Assembly: GCF_009935865.1 (NCBI RefSeq)
Contig: NZ_QWEL01000002.1
Location: 124,001-188,000 of the forward strand
DNA: 64,000 nucleotides
Direction: 5' to 3'
Origin: Odoribacter sp. Z80
Lineage (GTDB): Bacteria > Bacteroidota > Bacteroidia > Bacteroidales > Marinifilaceae
The notes beneath the pieces were generated by a model that was not told the DNA's origin, searched no databases, and saw only the letters and a program-made list of their open reading frames with translations. Both the position numbers and the translations under genes were made by a program. The stretch's first letter is position 1; each line of letters begins with the position of its first letter. Below, piece by piece: positions 9,521 through 18,460 of the stretch.

Positions 9521-10493
9521 CCTTCATTTTATCCTCTATAATTTCCGTGATCACTTCGCGCAGGCTATAGCCCATTACCCGGACCATTTTCGGCACAAAA
9601 CTATTGGCTGTCATTCCCGGGGTGGTGTTCACTTCCAGCATTATCACGTCTTCCCCACGGACAAATCCGTCTATGCGGACAATCCCTTCACATCTTAAAA
9701 TATCATACACCTCGGAAGCCATCTCCTGGATTCGCTCGGTTATCTCTTCCGTAAATCGTCCGGGAATAATCTCATCCGACATTTTCGCATCATACTTGGC
9801 TTCATAATCGAAAAATTCTTTTTTCGGTATCACTTCCGCAACAGGCATCACCACTTTTTTCCCTCCGACTTTATACAAACCACAGGTAAATTCCGTCCCG
9901 TCAATAAAACTCTCCACCAGGATTTCACTACACTTACTGAAAGCCTCTTTAAGAGCCGCATCAAAATCACCGGCCGTTTTCACCTTCGACACCCCGAAAC
10001 TGGAGCCTTCGGCATTAGGCTTCACAAAACAAGGCAATCCCACCGTTTCCAGAACCGCATCCTTGTCAAAAGCCTGCCCCCGGGTCAGCATCACCGGATG
10101 GGTGGTATGAATACCAAAACCATTCAGATAATTGGTACAGGTATACTTATCAAAAGTCAAAGCCTCACACAACACGGAACAAGTGGAATACGGAACCGCC
10201 ATCATATCCAGATATCCCTGTAACATACCGTTTTCCCCAGGATTTCCATGAATAGTGATATAAGCAAAATCAAAAGTTATCTTTTTACCCTGATATTCAA
10301 ACGAAAAATCATTCTTATCCACCGGATATTGCTGCCCTTCCAGTTCAATGTGCCAATCCCGTCCTCTCAGTATCATCAGATACTTATTATATTTTTCGCC
10401 GTCAACTTCTGCAAAAATATGCTCACCGGACTTCAAAGACACTCCATATTCCGAAGAATTACCTCCTGCTATTACAACTACATTTCTTTTCAT
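9510..10493 (-). CDS. ddl: D-alanine--D-alanine ligase
   Basis: ATP-grasp enzyme that makes the D-Ala-D-Ala dipeptide for peptidoglycan in the cytoplasm. The N-terminal IAGGNSSEYGVSLKSG, the HGNPGENGMLQGYL loop, the ATP-binding EGSSFGVSKV and the C-terminal EVNTTPGMT are all visible. The omega loop reads FFDYEAKYD and keeps the Lys-Tyr pair seen in D-Ala-D-Ala (vancomycin-sensitive type) enzymes rather than D-Ala-D-Lac ligases. The 327-residue length is normal. It is convergent with mnmA (11-base overlap) and has its own TAATTTTG box upstream. Confidence 0.95.
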   Translation of the reverse strand: MKRNVVVIAGGNSSEYGVSLKSGEHIFAEVDGEKYNKYLMILRGRDWHIELEGQQYPVDKNDFSFEYQGKKITFDFAYITIHGNPGENGMLQGYLDMMAVPYSTCSVLCEALTFDKYTCTNYLNGFGIHTTHPVMLTRGQAFDKDAVLETVGLPCFVKPNAEGSSFGVSKVKTAGDFDAALKEAFSKCSEILVESFIDGTEFTCGLYKVGGKKVVMPVAEVIPKKEFFDYEAKYDAKMSDEIIPGRFTEEITERIQEMASEVYDILRCEGIVRIDGFVRGEDVIMLEVNTTPGMTANSFVPKMVRVMGYSLREVITEIIEDKMKVRR

Positions 10494-10555
10494 TACATCA
10501 AATATTACTGATTATCGAACAAGATACTTGTCCGCTTCTACTTTCTTACGGGGTA

Positions 10556-10563
10556 CAAAATTA
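10556..10563 (-). promoter_or_regulatory. Putative -7 box (TAATTTTG) of ddl
   Basis: Minus-strand match to TAnnTTTG, 63 bases before the ddl start codon. Confidence 0.4.
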
Positions 10564-10668
10564 ATTTTCAATTTTCAATTTCTCTCCTTCTTCAGCAGAA
10601 ATAAACGGACAAACGGCGTCTTTCTTTTCCCCTGCGGAGAACCCGGAAAAAATAAATATACTTTTCGT

Positions 10669-10676
10669 TATCTTTG
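10669..10676 (+). promoter_or_regulatory. -7 box (TATCTTTG) of the MATE transporter gene
   Basis: Perfect TAnnTTTG match 35 bases before the ATG at 10711. It lies inside the longest possible open frame and therefore supports the shorter start. Confidence 0.55.
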
Positions 10677-10710
10677 CCTTCCGTTAAATCCGACAATACC
10701 TTCATCGCAA

Positions 10711-12063
10711 ATGAGAATCAACGACCTCACTCAAGGCAGCATCTTCCGAAGCCTGTGGATTATGGCAGTACCTCTGATTTCCGCCTCTTTTATTCAAATG
10801 GCCTACAGCATGACGGATATGTTATGGCTGGGACACCTGGGCAGCGAAGCCGTTGCGGCTGCAGGAGCTGCCGGATTCTTCACCTGGTTATGCAATGCAC
10901 TGTCTTTCCTGACCAAAATAGGAGCCGAAATTACAGTTTCCCAGTCTATCGGAGCCAAAGACCATCAACGGGCAGGCCATTATGCTGGCCAAGCCGTTAC
11001 CTTATCCGTCCTGCTCAGCTTCATCTATGCCTGCTTTATCCTCTGGGCGGCCCCCTCCCTCATCGGTTTGTTCCGGTTCGACGCTTCCATTTCCACCCAG
11101 GCTGTCCAGTATATGCGCATCATCGCTCCCGGCTTATTTTTCCAATTCAACAACAATACCTTCAGCGGTCTCTACAACGGACAGGGAGACAGCAAGACCC
11201 CTTTCCGCATTTCATCCATAGGGCTGATTGTAAATATCCTGCTGGACCCCTTACTGATTTATGGTATCGGCCCCTTTCCTGCTTTAGGTACTGCAGGTGC
11301 AGCCATTGCAACCGCCCTGGCCCAATTGGTCGTATACAGCCTCTTCTGCCGGCGTATATTCAGCAAAGGTTTTCCGTTAAATCCCATACGTCTCTTTAAC
11401 CGGATAAAACCGGCCTTTGCACGCCATATTCTTTTGCTGGGCCTGCCCGTAAGCCTGCAAAATGCCCTGTTCTCCATGTTCTCCCTGACGTTAGCCACTC
11501 TCGCAGCGCAATGGGGTGCAGTAGGCGTTGCCGCACAAAGCATCGGCTCACAAATCGAAGCCATCTCCTGGATGACTGCCGCCGGCTTTTCCACCGCTTT
11601 AGCAGCCTTCACCGGCCAAAACTACGGGGCAGGGAATTACGACCGCATCCGTCAGGGCTATCGGCTCACCTTGGGGATAGCAGGAGGCATAGGACTTTTA
11701 GCCGGAGCCTTGTTTTTCATCTTCAACCGGCCCATTTTCAGTCTCTTTGTGACCGAACCCGAAGCCATTGCCGCCGGAGGCGATTACCTGAAAATCCTGT
11801 CCCTTTCCCAACTATTTATGATAACGGAATCTGTAACGGCAGGAGCATTTAACGGGACAGGACGTACCACGCCCCCAGCCCTGGTCGGGAGCATATTTAC
11901 CGGCCTCCGCATCCCGATGGCCTACCTGCTGACAACGGTTCCGGCCCTGGGACTCACCGGAATCTGGTGGAGCATCACCATTTCCAGCATCCTGAAAGGC
12001 ACCATCCTCCCTTTATGGTTTGTCCGCTTCCAAAGCCGGAAACTGAAACAAATTGTCAGATAA
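10711..12063 (+). CDS. MATE family multidrug/cation efflux transporter
   Basis: A 450-residue polytopic inner-membrane protein with about 12 hydrophobic helices in two similar halves. MATE hallmarks are IFRSLWIMAVPLISASFIQMAYSMTDMLWLG at the N-terminus (quoted in part) and the repeated half starting around LLGLPVSLQNALFSMF. Relatives export drugs or metabolites by Na+ or H+ antiport; the substrate here is unknown. The open frame extends upstream to 10348, but a promoter box at 10669 and the family N-terminus MRINDLTQGSIFRSL place the start at 10711. A CCGGCATGCCGG palindrome follows the stop. Confidence 0.9.
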   Translation: MRINDLTQGSIFRSLWIMAVPLISASFIQMAYSMTDMLWLGHLGSEAVAAAGAAGFFTWLCNALSFLTKIGAEITVSQSIGAKDHQRAGHYAGQAVTLSVLLSFIYACFILWAAPSLIGLFRFDASISTQAVQYMRIIAPGLFFQFNNNTFSGLYNGQGDSKTPFRISSIGLIVNILLDPLLIYGIGPFPALGTAGAAIATALAQLVVYSLFCRRIFSKGFPLNPIRLFNRIKPAFARHILLLGLPVSLQNALFSMFSLTLATLAAQWGAVGVAAQSIGSQIEAISWMTAAGFSTALAAFTGQNYGAGNYDRIRQGYRLTLGIAGGIGLLAGALFFIFNRPIFSLFVTEPEAIAAGGDYLKILSLSQLFMITESVTAGAFNGTGRTTPPALVGSIFTGLRIPMAYLLTTVPALGLTGIWWSITISSILKGTILPLWFVRFQSRKLKQIVR

Positions 12064-12117
12064 AGAATACCGGCATGCCGGGCGAATATGTATATTAAAG
12101 AATTTTTTCCCTAATAT

Positions 12118-12148
12118 TTTGTTTAGGAACAAAAAAGGAGTAAATTTG
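12118..12148 (+). promoter_or_regulatory. Full Bacteroidota promoter of mdh (TTTG, 19 bases, TAAATTTG)
   Basis: The -33 TTTG (12118-12121) and -7 TAAATTTG (12141-12148) are separated by exactly 19 bases. It is one of the two best consensus promoters in the window and lies 61 bases before mdh. Confidence 0.8.
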
Positions 12149-12209
12149 ACGTCGGATTGATTGTATTCAATTATAAATCAAAATAAGTATAACCATAAAT
12201 TTTTTTAAC

Positions 12210-13145
12210 ATGAAAGTAACAGTTGTTGGTGCAGGTAACGTCGGTGCAACGTGCGCAAACTGCATTGCAGAAAAAGACATTGTCAATGAAGTGGTTCTTC
12301 TGGACATCAAAGAAGGTGTATCCGAAGGAAAATCCTTAGATATGTGGCAGACCGCTCCGATCAATTTATATGACACCCGCATCAAAGGAGTTACCAATGA
12401 TTATTCAGCAACTGCCGGCTCAGAAGTAGTCGTAATCACTTCCGGACTTCCCCGTAAACCGGGCATGAGCCGGGATGATTTGATTTCCACCAATGCCGGA
12501 ATCGTAAAATCGGTTACGGAAAACGTGATCAAACACTCTCCGGATGCTAAAATCATTATCGTTTCCAATCCGTTGGATGTTATGTGCTATTGTGCTTATC
12601 TGGCTGCAAAAGTAGATTCATCCAAAGTATTCGGTATGGCCGGCGTGCTGGACACTGCGCGCTACCGTGCATTTCTGGCAGAAGCCCTCAACGTATCTCC
12701 GAAAGACATTCAGGCCCTGTTGTTAGGAGGTCACGGAGATACCATGGTTCCCCTGCCCCGTTATACCTCAGTCGGCGGTATTCCTGTCACCGAACTGATT
12801 GACGCAGACAAACTTCAGGCCATTATCGAACGTACCAAGGTTGGCGGCGGAGAATTGGTTAAACTGATGGGTACTTCTGCCTGGTATGCTCCGGGAGCTG
12901 CTGCCGCACAAATGGTTGAAGCCATCATCCGCGACCAGAAACGGGTATTCCCGGTTTGCGCTCTGTTAAACGGCGAATACGGAATGAAAGACATCTACCT
13001 GGGTGTTCCGGTCGTATTGGGCAAAAACGGTATCGAGAAAATCATCGAAGTAAAACTGGACAAAGAAGAAAAAGAATTGCTGGCCGCTTCAGCCAAAGCT
13101 GTACGCTCAGTGATGGACGTACTGGATAACATGAAAATGTTCTGA
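12210..13145 (+). CDS. mdh: Malate dehydrogenase
   Basis: Interconverts malate and oxaloacetate with NAD(H). In an anaerobe with fumarate reductase it feeds the reductive branch to succinate. The Rossmann motif VVGAGNVGATCAN is at residues 5-17. The substrate loop RKPGMSRDDL carries the arginines typical of malate (not lactate) dehydrogenase, and the catalytic His is in GGHGDTMVPLPR. The 311-residue LDH-like form is usual in Bacteroidota. It is a single-gene unit with a consensus promoter and a strong terminator. Confidence 0.96.
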   Translation: MKVTVVGAGNVGATCANCIAEKDIVNEVVLLDIKEGVSEGKSLDMWQTAPINLYDTRIKGVTNDYSATAGSEVVVITSGLPRKPGMSRDDLISTNAGIVKSVTENVIKHSPDAKIIIVSNPLDVMCYCAYLAAKVDSSKVFGMAGVLDTARYRAFLAEALNVSPKDIQALLLGGHGDTMVPLPRYTSVGGIPVTELIDADKLQAIIERTKVGGGELVKLMGTSAWYAPGAAAAQMVEAIIRDQKRVFPVCALLNGEYGMKDIYLGVPVVLGKNGIEKIIEVKLDKEEKELLAASAKAVRSVMDVLDNMKMF

Positions 13146-13181
13146 AAAACGGTACATTTTCCTTATACAGGTTAAAAATGG

Positions 13182-13218
13182 AAAAACCGTCCCGATATTC
13201 GGGGCGGTTTTTTATTTT
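13182..13218 (+). terminator. Intrinsic terminator of mdh
   Basis: A 12-pair stem (AAAACCGTCCCG with CGGGGCGGTTTT, one G-T pair) and a loop of a few bases, followed by a T tract. Confidence 0.9.
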
Positions 13219-13220
13219 TG
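13213..13220 (+). promoter_or_regulatory. Putative -7 box (TATTTTTG) of the aspartic protease gene
   Basis: TAnnTTTG match 24 bases before the ATG at 13244, sharing bases with the T tract of the mdh terminator. Confidence 0.4.
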
Positions 13221-13243
13221 TTCCGGATTCAACAGGTTGAAAC

Positions 13244-13699
13244 ATGAAAAGAAAAAAATTCGGTCTTTCCTCCCCAAAACATATCACCCAGGTGCCGATA
13301 GAACTGGTCCGGCTGAAAGAAAACAGTTTTCACATCATAGTAAAAACAGAAATTGACGGCGTCCGGGGAGACATGATCATTGACACGGGGGCTTCCATTA
13401 CAGTCATTGACCAAAACAAAGTAGCAGAAAAAACGCCCGAAATCCAGACCAACCGAATCCAGTCAGGCAGCGTAACAGGCCAAATTCAGGAAGTGAGAAT
13501 TTTCAAACCCGCCTATCTGAAAATCGGCAACCGGAAATTCAAAAACATACAACTGGCAGGCATTGACCTGCAATATGTAAACGAAATGTATGACGAACAT
13601 CTGAAACGCAACGTACTGGGATTATTAGGCTGCGATTTCTGCGTAAAACATCAGGCCCGGATAGATTTCAAAAACAAACGTCTCATACTACATACCTAA
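13244..13699 (+). CDS. Retropepsin-like aspartic protease family protein
   Basis: A 151-residue protein with the clan AA active-site motif IIDTGASITVID (about residues 45-56), after a strand-rich GVRGDM segment. A second family motif, LLGCDFCVKHQARIDFKNKRLIL, lies near the C-terminus. Proteins of this size form homodimers, each chain giving one catalytic Asp. No signal peptide is visible, so it is probably cytoplasmic. The substrate is unknown, and it stands alone between mdh and secDF. Confidence 0.82.
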   Translation: MKRKKFGLSSPKHITQVPIELVRLKENSFHIIVKTEIDGVRGDMIIDTGASITVIDQNKVAEKTPEIQTNRIQSGSVTGQIQEVRIFKPAYLKIGNRKFKNIQLAGIDLQYVNEMYDEHLKRNVLGLLGCDFCVKHQARIDFKNKRLILHT

Positions 13700-13766
13700 A
13701 AAACGATAAAATCTTAAATCTGCTGACTTAAAATCGGATTTATCTGTTTTTTTAGAAAAAATATTA

Positions 13767-13774
13767 TACTTTTG
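13767..13774 (+). promoter_or_regulatory. -7 box (TACTTTTG) of secDF
   Basis: Perfect TAnnTTTG match 59 bases before the secDF start. Confidence 0.55.
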
Positions 13775-13832
13775 CACATTAAATCTTGCAGAAAGAATTT
13801 AAAAATAAAGTAATATAATAATCTATTGTAAA

Positions 13833-16800
13833 ATGCAGAATAAAGGAGCGATTACATTACTTGCCATCGCCTTGGCTTTGGTGAGTCTTTACCAGTTATC
13901 TTTTACCTGGAAAACCAATCGGATTGAAAAAGCTGCGCAGGAGTATGCACAGGGCAATCCGGATAAAGAGAAAGCATATCTGGATTCCATTGCAAACCAG
14001 GAAGTATACAACCTTCTGGGAATTGCACAGTACACCTACAAAGAATGTAAAGAACTGGAGTTGAACTTAGGTCTTGACCTTCGGGGAGGTATGAACGTCA
14101 CCATGGAAGTGGATGTGGCCGATGTGGTCCGCAGCCTGGCCAATTACACCCCGGATGCCGCTTTCAACGAAGCATTACAGGAAGCGATAAAAATGCGCTC
14201 CACCAGTCCGAAAGACTTTGTGACTTTATTCGGTGAGGCTTTCGAAAAAATAGCCCCGAATGCTCAACTGGCCTCTCCGAACCTTTTCGGAACGGTTGAA
14301 TTGAAAGATAAAATCAAAATCGGTGCTACCAACAAAGAAGTGCTGGACGTCATCCGGACAGAAGCAGACGGAGCCATCGACAACACGTTCAACATTTTAC
14401 GTACACGTATCGACCGCTTTGGTGTTGCCCAACCCAACATCCGTAAAGCCGACATTTCCGGCCGTATCGTGATTGAACTTCCGGGAATCAAAGACGCCCA
14501 ACGGGTCAGAAAACTTTTACAGGGAACCGCTGCACTGGAATTCTTCGAAACTTTCGATAACGGAGAATTTTATACCTATCTGGCAGCAGCGAACGACAAA
14601 GCGCGTACAATCAGTCAGGCCGCAGAAATTCTGGGTATACAGGACAGTTCACTGACTGTCGTGGCAACAACCCAAACGGAGGAAGAAACTGCCGCATCCC
14701 AGGATTCCACGGAAAACAGTCTGCTGGCTAATATCACTGCCCAGGACTCTTTGAACAATCTGCTGGCAAACGAAGCAGAATTCAAAAAACAAAATCCCTT
14801 ATTCTCGGTATTGACTCCCAGCGTTGACCGCAACGGACAACTGATTCCGAACGGTTCCATCGTAGGTTACGCCCGGTTGCAGGATACGGCTGCCGTTAAT
14901 GCTCTTTTGGCTCTGCCTCAGATTAAATCGGCCCTGCCCCGGAATGCCCGTTTGTTGTGGGAAATGAAAGCACAAAACGGCATCGTACCTTTACATGCCA
15001 TCAAAATCACCACCCGTGACGGCAAAGCACCCCTGGACGGAGGGATAATTACGGATGCCCGCCAGGAATTTGACCACCAAAACAGCGGCCGTCCTACAGT
15101 GTCTATGAACATGAACGGAGAAGGGACCAAAATATGGGCCCGCATGACCAAAGAAAATGTCGGTCACTGTATAGCCATTGTCCTGGACGGTTATGTTTGC
15201 TCTTCACCTAACGTGAGCGGAGAGATTCCCAATGGAAATTCCCAGATCACAGGAAGTTTTGACATCAAAGAAGCACAGGACTTAGCAAATATCCTGAAAT
15301 CCGGAAAACTACCGGCTCCGGCACGTATCATCGCCGATGAAATTGTCGGTCCCTCCTTAGGTAGTGAATCCATCCAATCCGGTATGTGGTCATTCGTTAT
15401 CGCATTCTGCCTGGTATTGGTTTATATGCTGTTCTTTTACAGTCGCGGAGCCGGTTTGGCTGCCGATATCGCCCTGTTCACAAACTTATTTTTCCTGTTC
15501 GGGGTGCTGGCATCCATCGGAGCCGTACTGACCCTGCCCGGTATCGCCGGTATCGTATTGACCATGGGTATGTCTGTTGACGCCAACGTGTTGATTTACG
15601 AACGTATCCAGGAAGAGATCAGGGGTGGTAAAGGTTTGAGATTAGCCATCAAAGAAGGGTATAAACAAGCTTATTCCGCCATCATCGACGGTCAGGTAAC
15701 CACGCTGTTAACCGGATTTATCCTGTATTATTTCGGTGAAGGCCCTATCAAAGGTTTTGCAACCACCCTTATTATCGGTATCTTCACTTCATTATTCAGT
15801 GCCATTTTCATCACCCGCATTATCCTGGATTATGCCTCCAGAAAAAATGAAAACGTCAGATTCACCACGCCGTTTACGGCAAACTGGTTGCGTGACGTCC
15901 ATTTTCCTTTCCTGGAAAGAAGAAAAGTCGGATATATTGTATCGGGTATCATTACCGTTATCTGTCTGGCGTCTTTGTTTACCAAAGGACTGGATAAAGG
16001 TATCGACTTCGTCGGAGGTAGAACCTATACCGTCAGCTTCGACCAGCCTGTTCAGGTAGAAAACATCGCAGCCAGTCTGGCCAAAGTATACGGAAGTACC
16101 CCCGAAGTAAAAACCTTCGGTAAAGATAACCAGGTAAGAATTACCACCAAATACAAAATTGCAGACGAAGGCACCGAAGCAGACGACGAAGTTGAGACTT
16201 TGTTATATGAAGGCTTAAAAGAATACATCCCGGCAGGAACAACAAAAGAAGTCTTCCTGAGCGACTATCGCCAGATGTCACAGAAAGTAGGACCTGCCGT
16301 AGCGGAAGATGTTACCCGGGCTGCTATCTGGTCGGTCATCTTTGCCCTGATCGTGATTTTCGTATACATCATGATCCGGTTTACCAGATGGCAATACGGA
16401 GCCGGTGCAGTATTGGGGCTGGCCCACAACACGATCGTAGTATTAGGTATCTTCTCCCTGTTCTCCGGTTTGCTGCCGTTCTCCCTGGAAATCGACCAGG
16501 CCTTTATCGCAGCCATCCTGACAGTCGTGGGTTACTCCATCAATGACACCGTAGTTGTATTCGACCGGATCCGGGAATACCACCGTCTATATCCCAAACG
16601 GGACGATAAATCCAATACAGAGGCTGCATTGAACTCAACCTTGCGTCGTACTTTCAGTACCTCCCTTTCCACCTTAGTGGTGTTATTGGCCATCTTTATC
16701 TTTGGCGGTACTTCCATCAAAGGTTTCGTGTTCGCGTTGTTAATCGGTGTTATCGTAGGAACCTATTCCTCTCTGTTTGTAGCAACTCCCTTGTCTTATG

Positions 16801-16850
16801 ACTTCCGGAACAAGTTCGGGAAAGATAAAACAGGGATGAATAAAAAATAA
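13833..16850 (+). CDS. secDF: Protein translocase subunit SecDF (fused)
   Basis: One 1005-residue chain carries both SecD and SecF, the usual arrangement in Bacteroidota. SecD part: a first membrane helix, LGLDLRGGMNVTMEVD, a large periplasmic region, then helices with VDANVLIYERIQEEIRGG. SecF part from about 700: GIDFVGGRTYTVSF and the matching SINDTVVVFDRIREYH. The protein works with SecYEG in the inner membrane and uses the proton gradient to pull exported proteins into the periplasm. Twelve membrane helices are expected. It is a single-gene unit with a promoter box upstream and a terminator downstream. Confidence 0.97.
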   Translation: MQNKGAITLLAIALALVSLYQLSFTWKTNRIEKAAQEYAQGNPDKEKAYLDSIANQEVYNLLGIAQYTYKECKELELNLGLDLRGGMNVTMEVDVADVVRSLANYTPDAAFNEALQEAIKMRSTSPKDFVTLFGEAFEKIAPNAQLASPNLFGTVELKDKIKIGATNKEVLDVIRTEADGAIDNTFNILRTRIDRFGVAQPNIRKADISGRIVIELPGIKDAQRVRKLLQGTAALEFFETFDNGEFYTYLAAANDKARTISQAAEILGIQDSSLTVVATTQTEEETAASQDSTENSLLANITAQDSLNNLLANEAEFKKQNPLFSVLTPSVDRNGQLIPNGSIVGYARLQDTAAVNALLALPQIKSALPRNARLLWEMKAQNGIVPLHAIKITTRDGKAPLDGGIITDARQEFDHQNSGRPTVSMNMNGEGTKIWARMTKENVGHCIAIVLDGYVCSSPNVSGEIPNGNSQITGSFDIKEAQDLANILKSGKLPAPARIIADEIVGPSLGSESIQSGMWSFVIAFCLVLVYMLFFYSRGAGLAADIALFTNLFFLFGVLASIGAVLTLPGIAGIVLTMGMSVDANVLIYERIQEEIRGGKGLRLAIKEGYKQAYSAIIDGQVTTLLTGFILYYFGEGPIKGFATTLIIGIFTSLFSAIFITRIILDYASRKNENVRFTTPFTANWLRDVHFPFLERRKVGYIVSGIITVICLASLFTKGLDKGIDFVGGRTYTVSFDQPVQVENIAASLAKVYGSTPEVKTFGKDNQVRITTKYKIADEGTEADDEVETLLYEGLKEYIPAGTTKEVFLSDYRQMSQKVGPAVAEDVTRAAIWSVIFALIVIFVYIMIRFTRWQYGAGAVLGLAHNTIVVLGIFSLFSGLLPFSLEIDQAFIAAILTVVGYSINDTVVVFDRIREYHRLYPKRDDKSNTEAALNSTLRRTFSTSLSTLVVLLAIFIFGGTSIKGFVFALLIGVIVGTYSSLFVATPLSYDFRNKFGKDKTGMNKK

Positions 16851-16867
16851 AGATTAACTTTCTTTTT

Positions 16868-16900
16868 CAGGCCGCTCTGATATTCAGGGCGGCTTTTTTG
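16868..16900 (+). terminator. Intrinsic terminator of secDF
   Basis: Stem GCCGCTCTGA with TCAGGGCGGC (one G-T pair), then a run of T. Confidence 0.85.
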
Positions 16901-16941
16901 TTATATCCTTGCATCTATCAGAAAATATCAAAAGAAATAAT

Positions 16942-16949
16942 TATCTTTG
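16942..16949 (+). promoter_or_regulatory. -7 box (TATCTTTG) of the [FeFe] hydrogenase gene
   Basis: Perfect TAnnTTTG match 26 bases before the ATG at 16975; it rules out the longer TTG-started frame. Confidence 0.6.
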
Positions 16950-16974
16950 GACACTTCAAAATCTAATATTACTT

Positions 16975-18390
16975 ATGCTGTACGATAATTTCGCAATGCT
17001 CACCAAACGGGAATTGCTCATCCGGATGGTAAAACTGTTAAAATCAGACGAGCTGATTACCGGTTTGAAATACCTGCCCGTAGAAATGCGGCCCCGCGAC
17101 AAACGCTCCGTAAGATGTTGCATTCATAAAGACCGTTACATCCTCAAACATAAAATCATTTCCATTTTAGGTTTTGAAATCACGGACGAAGAAATAGACC
17201 TTATCCATCTTTCCGAATTCGCCCGTATGGCTATGGCCGATAAAAATACCCAGGAAAATATTCTTTCCGTCGTCCATGAGGCTTGCAGTGCCTGCATCCA
17301 GTCCCAGTACGCTGTCACCAACCTGTGCCGGGGATGTGAAGGACGGCCTTGCGTCATGAACTGCCCAAAAGCAGCCATTTCTTTCATCAACGGAAAAGCC
17401 AGCATCAGCAGTACGGATTGTGTCAGCTGCGGCTTATGCCAGAAAGTATGTCCCTATCATGCCATTGTCTATACCCCGGTTCCCTGTGAAGAAGCTTGTC
17501 CGGTGAAAGCCATCAGCAAAGACAGCGAAGGAGTGGAACATATCGACAAAGAAAAATGCATCTACTGCGGAAAATGCATGCAGGCCTGTCCGTACGGTGC
17601 CATCATGGAACGTTCTAAAATCATAGACATTTATAAATCCCTTAGTAATCCGAAGAAACAAATCGTCGCTATTCCGGCTCCTGCCATTTACGGCCAGTTC
17701 GATGCCACTCCCGGACAGGTTTTGGCAGCCATCAAACAGATCGGGTTTGATGATGTCATCGAAGTCGCCCTGGGAGCAGAAATCACTGCGGCAAATGAAG
17801 CGAAGGAACTGGAAGAAAAAATGCAGGAAGGGCAAACATTCATGACCACCTCTTGTTGTCCGGCTTACACCGGATGGGTAGACAAGCACGCTCCGATGCT
17901 TAAACCTTTCGTATCGGAAACCCGGAGTCCGATGGTATATGCCGCCCGTTATGCCAAAGAAAAGTACCCGGATGCCGAAGTTGTCTTCATCGGTCCCTGC
18001 CTGGCAAAACGGCATGAGGCTGATGTAGTGCCCGAAGTAGACTATGTCATGAGTTTTGAAGAATTAGGGGCTTTCATGGTGGCTTACGACATTCACGTCA
18101 GCGACTGCAGCGAGAAAGAACTGGACCAGCAAATCACCAGATTCGGCAGGGGGTTTGCCCAGGCCGGCGGAGTCCGTGATGCTGTTGTCAACGCCATCGG
18201 AAATAAATACAAGACGGCCTCTTTTGAAGGACTGGATAAAAAGAACCAGGCTTTATTGAAAACCATGCCTAAAAAACCTGAAGCCCAGTTTATCGAAGTC
18301 ATGGCATGCGACGGGGGATGCATCAATGGACCCTGTTCTCTGGCCCCTTTAACTCTGGCTAAACGACAAATCAAAAAAGTCCTGGAATAA
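16975..18390 (+). CDS. Monomeric [FeFe] hydrogenase with N-terminal 4Fe-4S ferredoxin domains
   Basis: About 471 residues, no signal peptide, so cytoplasmic. The N-terminal half carries cysteine sets for several clusters: CRGCEGRPCVMNCP, CVSCGLCQKVCP, CEEACP and CIYCGKCMQACP (about residues 118-205). The catalytic half has the three H-cluster motifs: TSCCPAY (C294/C295), IGPCLAKRHEA (C342) and VMACDGGCINGPC (C445/C449). The second Cys of TSCCP, the proton-transfer residue in known enzymes, is present. These signatures fit group B-type hydrogenases of anaerobes, probably ferredoxin-linked; the group is inferred. The maturase gene hydG lies 2.3 kb away on the other strand. I chose ATG 16975 because of the promoter box; ATG 16996 is an alternative. 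Confidence 0.88.
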   Translation: MLYDNFAMLTKRELLIRMVKLLKSDELITGLKYLPVEMRPRDKRSVRCCIHKDRYILKHKIISILGFEITDEEIDLIHLSEFARMAMADKNTQENILSVVHEACSACIQSQYAVTNLCRGCEGRPCVMNCPKAAISFINGKASISSTDCVSCGLCQKVCPYHAIVYTPVPCEEACPVKAISKDSEGVEHIDKEKCIYCGKCMQACPYGAIMERSKIIDIYKSLSNPKKQIVAIPAPAIYGQFDATPGQVLAAIKQIGFDDVIEVALGAEITAANEAKELEEKMQEGQTFMTTSCCPAYTGWVDKHAPMLKPFVSETRSPMVYAARYAKEKYPDAEVVFIGPCLAKRHEADVVPEVDYVMSFEELGAFMVAYDIHVSDCSEKELDQQITRFGRGFAQAGGVRDAVVNAIGNKYKTASFEGLDKKNQALLKTMPKKPEAQFIEVMACDGGCINGPCSLAPLTLAKRQIKKVLE

Positions 18391-18460
18391 GACCGGATTC
18401 TTCCCATAACCCCATCCTTTCCTTTACGTATAATAAAGGTAAACCATAAAAAATAAAAGG

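Noticed and set aside
10348-10710. A 121-residue N-terminal extension of the MATE transporter
   Set aside because: A perfect promoter box lies inside it, it overlaps the ddl 5' region, and the family N-terminus begins at 10711.
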